Assembly: GCA_937924685.1 (NCBI GenBank) | Contig: CALEVN010000005.1 | Coordinates: forward strand, 1-27,903 | DNA: 27,903 nucleotides | Source: an uncultured Candidatus Altimarinota bacterium | GTDB lineage: Bacteria; Patescibacteriota; Gracilibacteria; BD1-5; JAGOOR01 | Direction of reading: 5' to 3' | Shown here: positions 1-11,556 of the stretch, in pieces | Position numbering within the stretch: the stretch's first letter is position 1 | Layout: each line of letters begins with the position of its first letter | Program-made: the position numbers and the translations under genes | Notes under the pieces: generated by a model | What the model was told of the DNA's origin: nothing | Databases searched by the model: none | Seen by the model: only the letters and a program-made list of their open reading frames with translations

Positions 1-2859
1 ATAGACTACTGGATAAAGATTCGGTATATCTAATTCATACCCGGTTTGAAGTAAATATAAATCAGCAAAGTTAAATGTATATCTGTTGATATCCCTTCCT
101 CTAAGAATAGGTTTAATTATTTCTGCACTTTTAGGATCTTCTTTTACAAGTCTTTCACGAGTAGCATTATTAATAATAAAAGCTTCATTGAGCCCTGTTT
201 TGATCCCATAATTTATTCCTATACCCCACTCTTTAAGCGGCTTTCCGATCTTTTCGATTTTTTCTTTGAGTAAAATCTCAGCTCATGACCCTATAAACCA
301 ACTCGATGATTTTGTAAACTGGGTAGGAATAACTTCTTTCATCTGTAAAATAAGATCCCCTGAATGGTCATTGACTGTAAGTGCCAAAGTGTTCTCTTTA
401 TTGAGTGTATTCTGTATTAGGAGAATATTGCTGTCTACAGTAGCACTTGCAAAAACATTTCCTCAGAGATCTAGAAGTTTGAGGGGATTATGTGCTATAA
501 AATACTCACGAAGTTTCTCTCCATACCCAGCTCGCATCCATTTATTACTTGTAATGTAACACAGCACTCCTGATCATTTTCTCGTCATCTCAAGTCATCT
601 TTCATAGAAAAGACAATAAAGATCTCAAGTTTTAGTAAAGGTCTTATAATTTGCATTTTCAAGGTCTTTTTGTATTTGAGTTCTAGCAAATTTTTGAAGT
701 TGTACATATGGGGGATTTCCGATGACTACATCGAAACCTCCTTTTTCTTGAAATACTTCTGAAAACTCCAATTTCCAGAGAAAGAACGGAGTGATGTTGT
801 CTTCTCTGAGTCGACGAATCTCAGAGATTTTTTCTTCTTTATTTTGCTCTCGGAGAGTCGCTTCTATAAGTCAGAATTTTAGTCCATCTATCTCTTGTTT
901 GAGAGAATTTTTTTCCGTTCTCCCAGAAGTCTCAATAAATTTTTTGAGTTTACTCTGTAGAAGTTCATAGAGTCTATTTGATTCAGAGTTCATGAGGGAA
1001 TCCATAGTCATTTGTTCCACTTTTTTTGTCTTCTCCACAGAAAGGAGACCAGCATCATAGAGCTTGATTCACTCATACTCCTCTATCAGAGAGTTTCCCT
1101 GCATGATACGATAATTCAGATTTGGGAGTGGATGTGGGACTGTTTCGTCGACTATTAATGAAAGCCAGAGACGGAGCTGACATATTTCTACAGCACCCGG
1201 TTCAAGGTCTACTCCATAAATATTTTCTTGAATAGCATGGAGCTTAAGCTGATAAGGAGTAACCTGTGCTCCAGTGTGGACTGCGAGGATTTGACGAGCA
1301 CGGACTATTTCATTTATCATTCCAAGAGGGAATGCACCTGATCCAACGGCAGGATCAGCAATTCGGATATCCGATAACGCCAGATCGAGTTCTTTTGCCT
1401 TTTCTCGTATAGATGCAGGTGTTTTATACGCATAATCTCCTCTATACTCTCTTCATTTTTCTTTGCTTTCTTCTATTTTTCTTTTTGTTGTTTTATCATT
1501 TTCTAGTGTCACTTCACTTTCCCGAATAAAAAATTCTATATCATCACGGGCAATTGATATATCGATATTTGAGAGGTATTCTATCAGTGATTCCTGACAC
1601 ATGTAGTGAACGATAGGACGAGGTGTATAAAAAGCTCATTTTGATTTTCTATCACGGATTTCGAGGAGATTCTCAAATATTTTTCCGAGCATTTCTGGAT
1701 CGACAGCCACTTCTTTTTCGAGTGGTTCATCCTCAGATACAGTGAAGTTATACCGATCAAAGACATCAAATATACCATCTCCTATATCGCCATTTTTTGT
1801 CTTATGATCATTAGAAAAAACTTCATCATTGATGGTGAGGTCTGTCTTTTCCCACTCGTACCCCTTCATGGGTTCAAAAAGTCCACCATTTAAAAATGGG
1901 ACACGAGTATTATTGAGTCTTGTATAGATTGCCAACTCTCATCTATCCGTAGCGAGTGCTTCATAAAACAGTGGCTCAAGTACATCATTGAAAAAATTCT
2001 TCCCATATTTTTCCCTTCTTTCAAAAAGCTTGCGAAGAAAATCTTTTGGTCACTCTCACCACTTTTTATCCGATGCAATACCAAACCATCCTTTTTTTTG
2101 GAGAAAATACAGAAATGCTATTTGCCCAAGTGTCTTCTTCGCAAAGTTGGCAGTATCAAGCCCTATGGATTCAAAGTGCGCACGGTCACTTTCATTTAAG
2201 GCAATCACACGATCAATTTCATCTTTGAAACGAAAGAAGCATTCTTTGTATTGTTCGAAAAATTCATCCGTCACACTTTCTACATCAAAAGCATTTTCTA
2301 TTTCAGCAAACACGGCTCCATGTGATTCCTCCATCACAAGAGGTAAGAAACGAGATTGGGCAGTATGTGATTTTTCATTTTTACCTACGAGAAATGACCA
2401 TCGTTTTGCAGGTGTCAGATTTTCCTGTGTTTTGATTTTTCATTCTTTCACTTCCAGCGAATACTCCATCTTCACGAGAGAAAATCTCCAATCATGTCCT
2501 TCAGGTCAGACAAAAGCTACCAATGCTCCATCTTGTCTTCCATAGTTATTACCTCATTTCAGAAAATCAGCTACAAAGTTTCTTTGCATTGTGCGAGCGT
2601 GTTGAAGTGATGTGTCGGATCGAAGTTGGACTTCGAGTATGGCAATTCTTTTACTAGATGAGTCTTCGTAAATACCTTTTACCACGTACGAACTTATCGA
2701 ATCTCGAAATGCCTCCCGAACATAAGCCTCTCAGACCTTATTATTAATTATTTGATACGGTGTCGTGAGTATATTAGCAATGAGTCGGTCAAAATTAATT
2801 GAATTATAAGTATTTTCCAAACAGTCTTGGATAATCCTTTTCGCTTCATTTTGCTTCAT
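1..2859 (-). CDS. Eco57I/PglX-like N6-adenine DNA methyltransferase (type IIG-like), 3' end outside window
   Basis: Probably methylates adenine in duplex DNA, as the modification or combined restriction-modification subunit of a defence system. Read with UGA=Gly, 953 codons are open from ATG at 2859 to the left edge. Visible are the N-terminal region, a GKNFFND...EPLFYEAL segment, the AFYTPR motif, SAM-binding motif I DPAVGSGAF (about 502-510), the phrase YGVDLEPGAVEICQLRLWLS, and the catalytic NPPY motif (715-718). The last visible part (IKTGLNEAF, ILRGRDI) resembles a TaqI-like target-recognition domain. It starts 6 bases after the helicase stop, so the two are surely co-transcribed. I see no clear PD-(D/E)XK nuclease motif in the visible part. 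It could be a type IIG enzyme, a BREX PglX or a DISARM DrmMI-like protein; the family is firm, the system is not. Confidence 0.88.
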
Positions 2860-2865
2860 AATAAA

Positions 2866-5800
2866 TTACTTGAGTAGGTAGAGAGACAATATCACTTCTT
2901 TAGGTCAACCTCCGAGTGAAGTGGAAATATTTGTCTGATCGGAGAGGAATCGGGGAGAAATACTTGATTTCAAAAGTCAAAGCATCTTCAGTGGATTCAT
3001 TACAACATCTGGAGCATCAGTGATTGCTTGTTTGAGCGTAGAGAGAATATTTTTTGGAATCCCTCCGTGATCGAGTTCTTGAATAATTCTCTCAATGTAA
3101 GCTTCATCTTCCTCTGTGTAGACATTACTTTTTCGTATTCATGGCGAAGTAAGTATTTTTATAATGAATTCACTATTACTCGCTCATCTCCTGACAGATG
3201 TTTCTTCGGCGGGGATTGCAAGAAGAGACTCAAAAAAAGTCTCATTTTGCTCTTTGAGTGTATAAAACTCAGCTCCTGCTTTTACTCTTGGTTCATCTGG
3301 AGAACACTCCATGATTTGAGCTGATTCCATAAAATCTATCTCTCGTCCAATGCTTCCATCAGCAATACAAAATTTCTCAATACGTCATTTTCTAAAATAA
3401 GTGAGCACCTGTGAAGCGTCGATATTCTCTTTACGAGTTATAGACCGTGAGCGTTTTGGTAGACGCTTAATCTTCTCGAAAAGAGTTGGATTTTCATCAC
3501 GAATAAGTCGTATGATTGAGAGGTATTTCAATTCGCTTTCAACATTATCTTCTCCTGTCACCATATCAACAGAAAGAATTCTCTCAAACAATGTATGACT
3601 TTCAATTTCCTCACTATCTGTTAATAGTTTTGAATCAGTTCAAAGAAGTGATATAAAAGCTTCAATTTTTGCCTCAGCTGCTTCTCTGAGCTTCAACTGA
3701 TCATTTCACTTCTCCGTAGGGAAACAGGTATATGTATGTATAGTCTTATGTGGTGTATCGACACGGTTAATACGACCTACACGTTGCATAATACGTGTCG
3801 GATTCCATGGAATGTCATAGTTAATAACCACATTACCCCTATGGAGATTGACTCATTCAGAAAGAACATCCGTTGTGACTAGAACACTGTAATCATCCTT
3901 TTTGTTACGGGCATTGTTATCAAAATTATCAAGCACTGTACTTCTATCCACGCCAGAACTTCCGCTAAATACAATAACTTTATTATCGTACATTTCAGCG
4001 AGTTCTCTTCAGAGGTATGAGGCAGTTTCTTCAGATTCAGTAAAAATGAGTATTTTTCATTGCTGAAGAGCTTTTTCTGATTGAAGATATTCCTTGAAAG
4101 ATTCAATTTTTGGATCTCGATCTACTGTACTCCAGAGAGAATGGATTTCCCTGAGAACACGGAGGTCTGATTCGAGATCTGTTTGAAGAGATGGATCAAA
4201 GTCATCTCTTTTGTATTCATCAGCTTTTCACTCAGCAACGAGTGTATCCACATAGTCTAAATTGCCATCCTCAAGAGCCTCGATAATTCTCTTTGTATGT
4301 TTAGCACTCACGTAGACTTTACCTGCTAGATAGAGCTCTAAAAATCTCTCGTACGATTCGATGAATCGATCCAGTGTCTTACGAAATGCAAAGATACTAC
4401 TCTCTAATCGTTTGACGAGAAGCATACGCATAAAGCTCATCATATTTCGTTGCCCCTGTTTACTCATCACTTCTTGCTGTTCACTTTTCCACATTTCACT
4501 CTTTAATTTTAGAAGTGGAGCATAACGTGCATATTTGAATTCAGTGAGAGCGAGCTGTATTGTCTTATCAAAGACATCTGATTCATGCGAATCAAAAGTA
4601 TAGAATATTGGTTTTGGATCAGCAACAGTAGGAAATTTTATATCTTTATCATAATATTTCGAGATATCACTTCTTGTTCGACGAACCATAATGTATTTGA
4701 GAACTTTCTCACGTATTTGATGGGCATTTTCTTTGATAACACGTTTATATTCCTCTTTATCTTTTTTCCTATCTAGACCTTTTAATTTCTTATCCAATCA
4801 TACAAAAAAAGCTTCGAGATTTTTGATATTTGGGATAGTAGAATTTTTAGGCCTTTGAAAAAGTTTTATCTGAGCTAATATATCAGATGGATTATTGTTA
4901 TATGGAGTTGCACTGATGAGAATGACTTTCTTATCACGACATATTTCTGCTATTTTTGCATATGTTTCATTATCTTCATTGCGGAATCAATGTGCCTCAT
5001 CTATCAAAACTGTGTCAAATGACTCCAGATCATGGCGATCCAGTATTTTCTCAAGAGAACCCCGTGATTCGCAATGGAAGTCTTTTGCTCGAAATCAAAA
5101 ATCCCGAAATGCATTATCCCAACTTCCAGGATTGTCTTCACCAAGAAGTTTTGGAGGAGCTATTACGATGGTTCGTTTACCTACTATCTGAGCGAGCATC
5201 GTTCCCATATATGTCTTTCCAAGACCAACCACATCCGATATGAATACTCAGCCATATTCTTCAATGATTTTTTTAGCATTAATTACCGCCTCTTTTTGAT
5301 ATTCAAACTCTTTGAATCCATCAGGGCGACTACGAAGATCGAGTTCATCGGTCTGGTTAATCTCTTCTTTGAAATACTCATAGAGAAACTTCAAATAAAG
5401 TTCATACGGAGTAATGGTCTGATTCATCCAGGTTTTCTTTTCAATAGTTTCTATATATTTCTCACTCACATCTACCCCTGATAGCCAAAGCTCTTCAAAC
5501 TTTGCTTTTGCATAGTCATAATCAGAACGATTTTTTAATTCAACATTAAATTCAAGATTATCACGAAGCCCAGAAGCGGTAAAATTACTCGACCCTGTGA
5601 TGACACGACCAACATCTCTATCGTCCTCATGAAATGTCATAACATACAATTTTGCATGAATTTTTTCTGTAGGATATGCTCGTATCTCCAGCTTCCCTGA
5701 ACGAAGCCATTCAATAAATATATTGATACCTTTTTCTACTTTTTCTGCTTCTTTCACATTTTCTATTTCTTGTGTCACTTTATCTGAATATTGATTCTTA

Positions 5801-6051
5801 AGTTCTGTATGAGAAAGGATCAGTGATTGTTGTATTGTATCGTGCACTTCTCTACTGGTACTAATACCAATGAGAATGCGAATCTTTTCGCTCGACTCAA
5901 TCTCTGGATAAATTTGCCAAAATCCACTTGTATAGAAGTATCCAACTAATACATCAAAATACTGTGTATCCTTAATAAGTGTTCGGAATCTATCTGAAAG
6001 GGTATTTCCTTCCTCATTAGTAAGGAATGTCAGATCGGAGTGGGATGCCAT
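2866..6051 (-). CDS. PLD-nuclease/SNF2-family helicase fusion
   Basis: A 1061-residue DNA translocase with an N-terminal phospholipase-D-type nuclease domain, probably acting on foreign DNA. The PLD half-motif is HAK (H132, K134) followed by GSSNF (153-157). The SNF2 core has Walker A GLGKT (276-280), DEAH (351-354) followed by a UGA-encoded Gly and FRN, SATPYNNNP (motif III), and motif VI QRVGRVNR (756-763). My reading finds about 13 in-frame UGA codons, so under the standard code the gene falls into many pieces. The start was placed at ATG 6051 (MASHSDL); an in-frame ATG at 6096 would overlap the recombinase gene. It lies between a serine recombinase and the methyltransferase, in one transcription direction. 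The pairing resembles DrmD plus DrmMI of class 1 DISARM, with PLD fused rather than separate. The family call is firm; the system assignment is inference. Confidence 0.9.
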
Positions 6052-6105
6052 AATTTTTTTTATAGTATAACTATTCCTTTTGTTTCTCAATCTCAAATAT
6101 CACTT

Positions 6106-7365
6106 TTATTGCACGATCTGAGGCATTTTGTCTTTCATCACTAATTTCTCTCAGAATTGCCTCAGTATTTCACTTTTTTCGCTAAAACTTCCACTCGTGA
6201 AGATGAAGTGTAGATATTCTGTCTTTGTGATGCTCTTTGATCCTTCTCCGTGAATCATTCTCTGCATGCCATTAATCTTTTCGATTTCTTTTGTGAGCTT
6301 GTTATCAAGTCATGGTTTGTAGCTTATCATAGAGTCACAAAGTGTGACGAGTCCTTGTATGAGAGCTTCTTCTCGTACATGTTTTTCACTACATGTACCC
6401 CTACCAGCGTGACGGTTACAGCGATAATATACATATCGCTTTCATTGTAAGTTGATTTTTTCTTCTCCAGTAATGCCAGATCCACAGCATCAGCATTTGA
6501 AAATTTTACTGAAGTAGAAGTGTTTTCGTCACCAAGTAGATTTTGGAGGGACTTTGAGCTTTTCTCTTACGATCTCGTAGAGCTCTTTGGTAATAAGGGG
6601 TTTATGGTCGCCTGTATACCAATTGCCACTTCATGATGGATATTCAAATTCTCAGTAGTAAAAGGTGGTGCTTAGTATTCGGAATATCATACTCAGAGAG
6701 AGTTTCTTCCCATTTTTTGTTCGGAGCCCTTTCTCATGAATATAATCCCAAACCCGACGACCACTAAAACCATCATATGCCACCCATTCAAACATTTGCT
6801 TGATGAGTGGGGCTTTTGCTTGGTCAATTTCTACATGACTTTTTTCACTTACTGTTCTTCCTCGGACAATCTCATAACCCAGAGGTACGCATCATGGTCG
6901 CATTCCGAGTTCACATTTCCTCCTGAGTCCTCTCGATATGTTTTTAGCCCTGTTATCATTCTCAAGTTTTGCTTGGCTACAGAGAATCATGAGGAGAAAT
7001 TTCTCATTTGGATTATTGGAAAATGTCGATCAGTGGGTACGAATCTGTACTAAAAGACCTTCATCCATCATATCAACGATTGACCCGAGGTCTCCCGCAT
7101 TTCTCGAAAGTCGGTCAGGAGCCCAGGTAAGTATCGCATTGTATCTCTGCTCTCTTATGCCACTCAAAAGTTCTACATACCCCTTTCTCTGTCCAGAAGC
7201 TTTGGCTGATTTACTCTCGGTTAGAGTCTCGACAATTTCGAGTCATTCTTGTTCAGCGATCTTGTGCATCTCACTGATCTGTGAATCTATTGAAAGTGCC
7301 TGTTTTTCATCGGATTCCGATGATTTACGAGCATACAAGCAGTATTTGAGAGGTGTATTTTCCAT
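6106..7365 (-). CDS. Serine site-specific recombinase (resolvase/invertase family)
   Basis: A 419-residue recombinase likely to integrate or excise the mobile element. The N-terminal catalytic domain opens YCLYARKSSESDEKQALSIDSQ-like (probable nucleophile Ser15), followed by the DRLSRN motif (about 84-89). A recombinase domain comes next, then a zinc ribbon (CGCCGSG ... CNRHAGRGTC) typical of large serine recombinases. The extended C-terminal coiled coil of the biggest phage integrases is short or missing. UGA codons are read as Gly, for example in the zinc ribbon region. It lies between the terminase large subunit gene and the helicase, all on the minus strand, with 64 bases to the terL stop. 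Its attachment sites were not identified. Whether it serves the phage or a cassette inserted into it is unknown. Confidence 0.9.
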
Positions 7366-7429
7366 ATACCACAGTAATGTATATTTCGACTTCCAAGTCT
7401 AGGGGAAATTGCTTAAATATGCATATTTA

Positions 7430-8926
7430 CTATCAAACGATCCAAATTCCCACTATTTGATCCTTTTTTCCGAAAGCATGATTGACCATAATGGTAAACG
7501 CATCGACAAGGTCATCATGCCTCTCTTTTCCGAAACCCACGAGTTGCTCCACAAGCATCACTCAAGCTTCTGTTTTTGGGAATCTGATTCTTCAAGTTTT
7601 AATCAAATCAGTGACTAGAGCGAGTCTTTCTCTTTTTGATCCGTGAGGTTTTAGACCAATGATGTCCATACGCTGTCCTTTTCTTAGATATTGCTCCATA
7701 GCAGCCTGATACCCGACGGTTTCTATAATAACTTCGTGCTTGTTGTGTTTGTACATTCGTGATTGTTTTCGATGATACTCAGCGAGTGTTTCTGCTGTTT
7801 CTGAGAAATCCATTTTACGAGCGAGGGCATCCACAATAAAGAGGATTTTATGTTGTTTCCGTCACCATTCCCATCATGTCACAAAGGCAGTATAGTCTGC
7901 CGCTGCACTTTCCGAAATAGCTAAATCAACACCTGTATTGAGATCAAGCGGATGTGGTAAGCTATTGCTATAACATCATCTTTCCTCGGAAACCATTGCA
8001 GGAGCTGGTTCAGGAAAAACATCATACCAGTGTATCCATTCTGGAAAGACTACCTGTCATTCTGCTCATGCATCTTCGAGCATATATTCAGTTCTCCAAG
8101 CGATCTCACTTCATACTGTCTTTTTAAGTTCTTCAATGTCTGTCTCTGAAAATCGTTCAGGCCAGAGACTTTTTCCTTGCGCATCCAGAAGAGGATATTT
8201 ACGAAAATATCCTGTTTTTTGACCGCTTTCCACCCGATCCTTCATACGCATGAGAAGTGAATCTCGATGAAGCATATTTCCTACAAGAAACATACGTGTC
8301 TTTTTCGCATCTCAGAGAGGAATAATCTCTTTCGTCCACCATTCAAAGAGCTTGTCTCGTCACTCTCTGGTTTTCACTGATTGCAGATCCTCAATGTCGT
8401 CTGCTATGATCAGCTGAGGTCTGTGATTCCTATGCCTAATACCACGAACTGATTGATCAACAGAGATAACGGTAATACGTGCTTCGGATTTGAGTAGTAC
8501 TATGGAAGATGCATTGGATTCATCGCCCTCTTCTCGAAAGGGTCAAAGGTCCTTCTTTAGAAGCTCATTATTCAATATTTCTTCTTTCAGATTTCGCATA
8601 TACAGTTTTGCTTGTGATTGAGTCTGAGCGATAATGACAATGAACTTGAGGTTATGTCGACCGAGAATGCTCCAGAGCGGGAAGGCAGTGTTGATAATCG
8701 TTGATTTTCCTGATCCACGAAATGCCATGATTGTTGTAAAGAGATTGTTCTCGTCCTCTATGAGATGAAACATTTCCTTTTGAAACCAAGCAATGGGTGA
8801 AGTAATGTAGTGAGCAAAGTATATCTCAAAGAAAAGCTGAAAGCTCTCACGAGCAAGTTCCCGACGTATCGGAGTAGACTTCTCAATCACTTTGAGATCC
8901 TTTGGATTAATTGTTTTCTTAGCCAT
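7430..8926 (-). CDS. terL: Phage terminase large subunit
   Basis: The packaging motor and nuclease that cuts phage DNA and threads it into the prohead. At 498 residues it is of normal length. The ATPase domain carries Walker A RGSGKST (70-76) and a Walker B ending in ADD (Asp176, Asp177). The nuclease domain shows GVDLAIS with catalytic Asp334, and HDDLVDAF (470-477) near the C-terminus. Several in-frame UGA codons are Gly; the last codon before TAG is also UGA. It starts 11 bases after the small-subunit stop. No portal or capsid gene follows in this window: the next gene is a serine recombinase, which is unusual for a phage packaging module. Confidence 0.93.
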
Positions 8927-8937
8927 ATAGTTTTTTG

Positions 8938-9321
8938 TTATTTGTACTGTTTCAGTACCCGACGAATCACTTCTTTTTGTGCTTTTGTGAGCTCTTCCTT
9001 GTCGTTATTTTCAACAATTTCAAGCTTGTTTCAGTACGACAGATGTCGTGATTTCAACCAGAAGATAATCGCAGTCATATTCCCATCACGAACAGACTTG
9101 AGAAGCTGGGATTCAGCGAGGTCATTCATTATTAATATTCCTTTGGATAGGGCTTGTTTAGCTGACCGTGCAAACTTCTTGTCTTGTTCGAGCCAGCGAT
9201 AATATGTGGATCTTCCGACACCACTTTTCTCACAGGCAATTTGTACAATGGGAGTTTTTTCGAGATGTTCTAGGAGGAGTTTTTTCTCCTCCTGTATACG
9301 AGATGCAATTGTTGGTTTCAT
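8938..9321 (-). CDS. terS: Probable phage terminase small subunit (helix-turn-helix protein)
   Basis: A 127-residue protein with an N-terminal helix-turn-helix (segment ACEKSGVGRSTYYRWLEQD, about 30-48), followed by a helical region containing QLLKSVRDGN and TAIIFWLKSR. This arrangement is typical of phBC6A51-type HTH proteins annotated as small terminase subunits, which recognise the phage packaging site and recruit the large subunit. A UGA-coded Gly follows HLSY; the protein then continues to TAA at 8938. It sits directly upstream of terL and 5 bases after a DNA methyltransferase stop. The family was judged from the HTH pattern and the neighbours, so the role is less certain than for terL. 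Confidence 0.78.
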
Positions 9322-9326
9322 ATTTT

Positions 9327-10124
9327 CTAGGTTATTTTTTCAACAGTTTTCTTTGTATATTCTTGCCATCGTTCGATGATGGACTGACAGTAGACAGGAT
9401 TAATTTCTACGGTCACACATTTACGACCTGTTTGCTCACAAGCCATAATTGTACTGCCTGAACCTCCGAATGGATCATAGATTGTATCTCCTCGTTTACT
9501 GGAATTGAGAACCAATTCTCTGAGGAGTGGAATTGGCTTCATAGTAGGGTGAATCGTATTCTTCCTGACTCGTGCAAAAGGAAGAATGCTCTTTGCTTTT
9601 CAACCATAGAAGGCATGTTTTCCATACCATCCGTAGGCAATGAGTTCGTGTTGAGGAAGATAATCAAGGCGACCAATAATGGCTGAGTCTTTTATCCACA
9701 CTAAGAGTTGCGTAAATCTCATTCACACTTGGAGCATTCCTTCTCGAAGAGCAAATATCATCTTGTCGGCATTGAAAATATAGGATGCATTTTTCTCTGC
9801 AAAGTAGGGGAGCATGGGAGCAATCCAGTCTCGTGTAAACTCTGCATACTCTCGATCACTCTGAATTCAGTCTTGAGGAATATCCTCAAATTTCTCTGTT
9901 GTACCAGTGAATCATTTCTTGGATTCCACGTAATCGATTCAGTATGGTGGGTCTGTCAGAAGAAGATTTATCTTCTGTCAGTCCCGAAGGAGTCGTTTCC
10001 ATATATCTGGATTTCGAGAATCTCAACAATAGAGGAGATGATCTCCGAGGAGAATAATATCTCCAACTCCAACTTTATATTCCACAGGTAATTTTGATGG
10101 CTTTTTTGCCAGTGAGTTTTTCAT
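9327..10124 (-). CDS. Phage-type DNA methyltransferase (N4-cytosine/N6-adenine class)
   Basis: A 265-residue SAM-dependent DNA methyltransferase. The order is GDIILLGDHLLYCGDS, then catalytic DPPY (58-61) followed by a UGA-coded Gly, then the C-terminal SAM site DPFGGSGS (217-224) with KPIPLL before it. That is the beta-class order (catalytic motif first). It probably methylates phage DNA to evade host restriction or to mark packaging. The chosen start, ATG 10124, lies inside the preceding methyltransferase gene and gives a 50-base overlap in another frame. In-frame UGA codons occur at several glycines (CGDS, PPYG, KKGFTG). Its opening resembles the catalytic half of ParB-methyltransferase fusions, so the two adjacent genes may come from a duplication in which this copy lacks the ParB part. 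Confidence 0.88.
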
Positions 10125-11391
10125 AGCGTTTAATGATTAGGTCAATAAATAAAGGTTCGTATTCCATGAGGAGAGCAACTCTCTTCATTTGTTCGCACGC
10201 AATGAGAGTGCTTCACGATCATCCAAAGAGATCGAGAATAATATCTCCAACTTTTGTACACCGTTTAAGGGGCTTCTCGTGAAGTGTGGGAGGTTTTTCA
10301 GTCGGATGTTCGTAAGTACCTACAACGAGTCTTTTTGCGAGCCAGAGGTCAAATAAATCGATAATGTCTTCAAGGACTCGATTTCAGACTCAGACTTCTT
10401 TGTCGACCACTTCAGTGAGATTTCGTAAGTCAGGAGAAAGATATGGTTTTCATCGTGTCGCATACACACAAGGTTCGTAACTTCGATTGAATGCAATCTG
10501 CGGTGTAGCGTTCATATTGTTTTTGATCCATAGACATACTCTTCTCGGTTCAAGTTTGAGCGTTGTATATATGTTTTGAATGAGACCGATACCGTTCGGG
10601 TCATTCCAACAAAAGACATGTGTATCTGGATGTGCATGAGTGAGACCATTCGTAAAGGCACTCGTTAGAAATACTTTGTACGCTTCTGTTGTTTTCTCAT
10701 CATTTGTTTTCTTTCATCAGTACTGTTTTCCATTACTGAGTCACTTGGAATAATCGAGTCATATGTTATACGGTGGATCATAGTAGAGCATAGAAATATA
10801 TCACGATGACCTTGGGGAAGAATTAACCAGAATCGATACATGCTCGGCGTTCGTTGAATCCCCACACATAATTCTATGGTTTCATAGAGCGTATACATCG
10901 CCCAATTTACTTTGTGGTTCTCCGGGTTCCTCAAGTTCTTTCTCAACTTGAAAATTATCTTCTTCAATTCAGAGCATAGCATCCCACATGGAAGAGAGTT
11001 CGGTATTATCAAATCCGACATCGAGGAGTAATCAGACATCGAAATCTCGGAGAATATCGAAATCCCAATCTCATGTATTTTGATTGAGCCTGAGATTGAG
11101 TTCTTTTTCACGCTCAAGAGAGAGCGAAATATAGAGAACTGGTACTTCTTTAATAGCAAGAGCTTTCGCACACTCAAGTCGAAAGTGTCAGCCTATAACA
11201 ACATTCTTTCTCGCTGGAAGAATGTTCACGATAATCGGATCAACAAGTCAGTACTGACGGATGCTCTCCATCAGGTTCTGCATTTGTTTCTCCGTATGCT
11301 TTCTCGGGTTATATTCCGAAGCACGAAGGGTGTCTACTGGAACATAGACGATTTTCTGACGAAGGTCTGAGACCTTGTTTTTATCAGCCAT
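10075..11391 (-). CDS. ParB/sulfiredoxin-domain DNA methyltransferase (phage type)
   Basis: A 438-residue fusion. Residues 20-85 form a ParB-like domain (SEYNPRKH, IRQYGLVDPIIV, VVIGGHFRLECAKAL). The rest is a beta-class DNA methyltransferase with LGNHRIMCGDST, catalytic DPPY (205-208), TEKP and SAM motif FGGSGS (389-394). Such fusions are common in phages next to terminases. UGA density is very high: I count about 16 in-frame UGA-Gly codons, including both glycines of FGGSGS. Under the standard code the gene vanishes, leaving only an out-of-frame 170-codon decoy ORF at 10665-11177. It is the first gene of the ParB-MTase/MTase/terS/terL run, preceded by a candidate promoter and a structured leader. 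Confidence 0.9.
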
Positions 11392-11424
11392 AGTATAGAT
11401 GGGTAAGAAGTAAATATTGTCACA

Positions 11425-11478
11425 GAGGTAATCTTGGAGACGTCGGGGAATTTTCCTACGACATCTGCTCGGTACCTC
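11425..11478 (-). other. Candidate structured 5' leader RNA or DNA signal
   Basis: On the minus strand, an outer 6-bp stem (GAGGTA with TACCTC) encloses an 8-bp stem (AGATGTCG with CGACGTCT, one G-U pair), topped by GGAA/TTCC. The nested pairing covers 54 bases and begins about 9 bases after the candidate -10 at 11487-11492, so it would lie at the start of the ParB-methyltransferase transcript, 33 bases before its ATG. It contains AGGAGG, rare in this SD-less genome. It could be a regulatory leader, a protein-binding hairpin or a packaging (pac/cos) element, since the operon encodes the terminase. The pairing is seen in the sequence; its function is not known. Confidence 0.45.
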
Positions 11479-11486
11479 CTAAGTGT

Positions 11487-11514
11487 TTATTAGGGGTATG
11501 TCACTCGATCACAA
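11487..11514 (-). promoter_or_regulatory. Candidate promoter of the methyltransferase-terminase run
   Basis: On the minus strand, TTGTGA (11509-11514) and TAATAA (11487-11492) are 16 bases apart, matching sigma70-like -35 and -10 boxes. They lie between the terminator at 11557-11587 and the ATG at 11391, with the structured element just downstream. Found by eye only; the A/T-rich context makes chance matches likely. Confidence 0.4.
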
Positions 11515-11556
11515 AATAAAAACCATGTATTCTAAAGAAAATGGCTTTTATAAAAC

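Noticed and set aside
1988..2545. A 185-codon plus-strand ORF
   Set aside because: It is antisense to the continuous Eco57I-like gene and has a Ser/Phe-rich shadow composition.
6736..7402. Plus-strand ORFs over the recombinase gene
   Set aside because: The minus strand encodes a complete serine recombinase with catalytic and zinc motifs; the plus frames are shadows.
10665..11177. A 170-codon minus-strand ORF
   Set aside because: It is out of frame with the ParB-methyltransferase gene, which shows all its motifs in the neighbouring frame when UGA is Gly.
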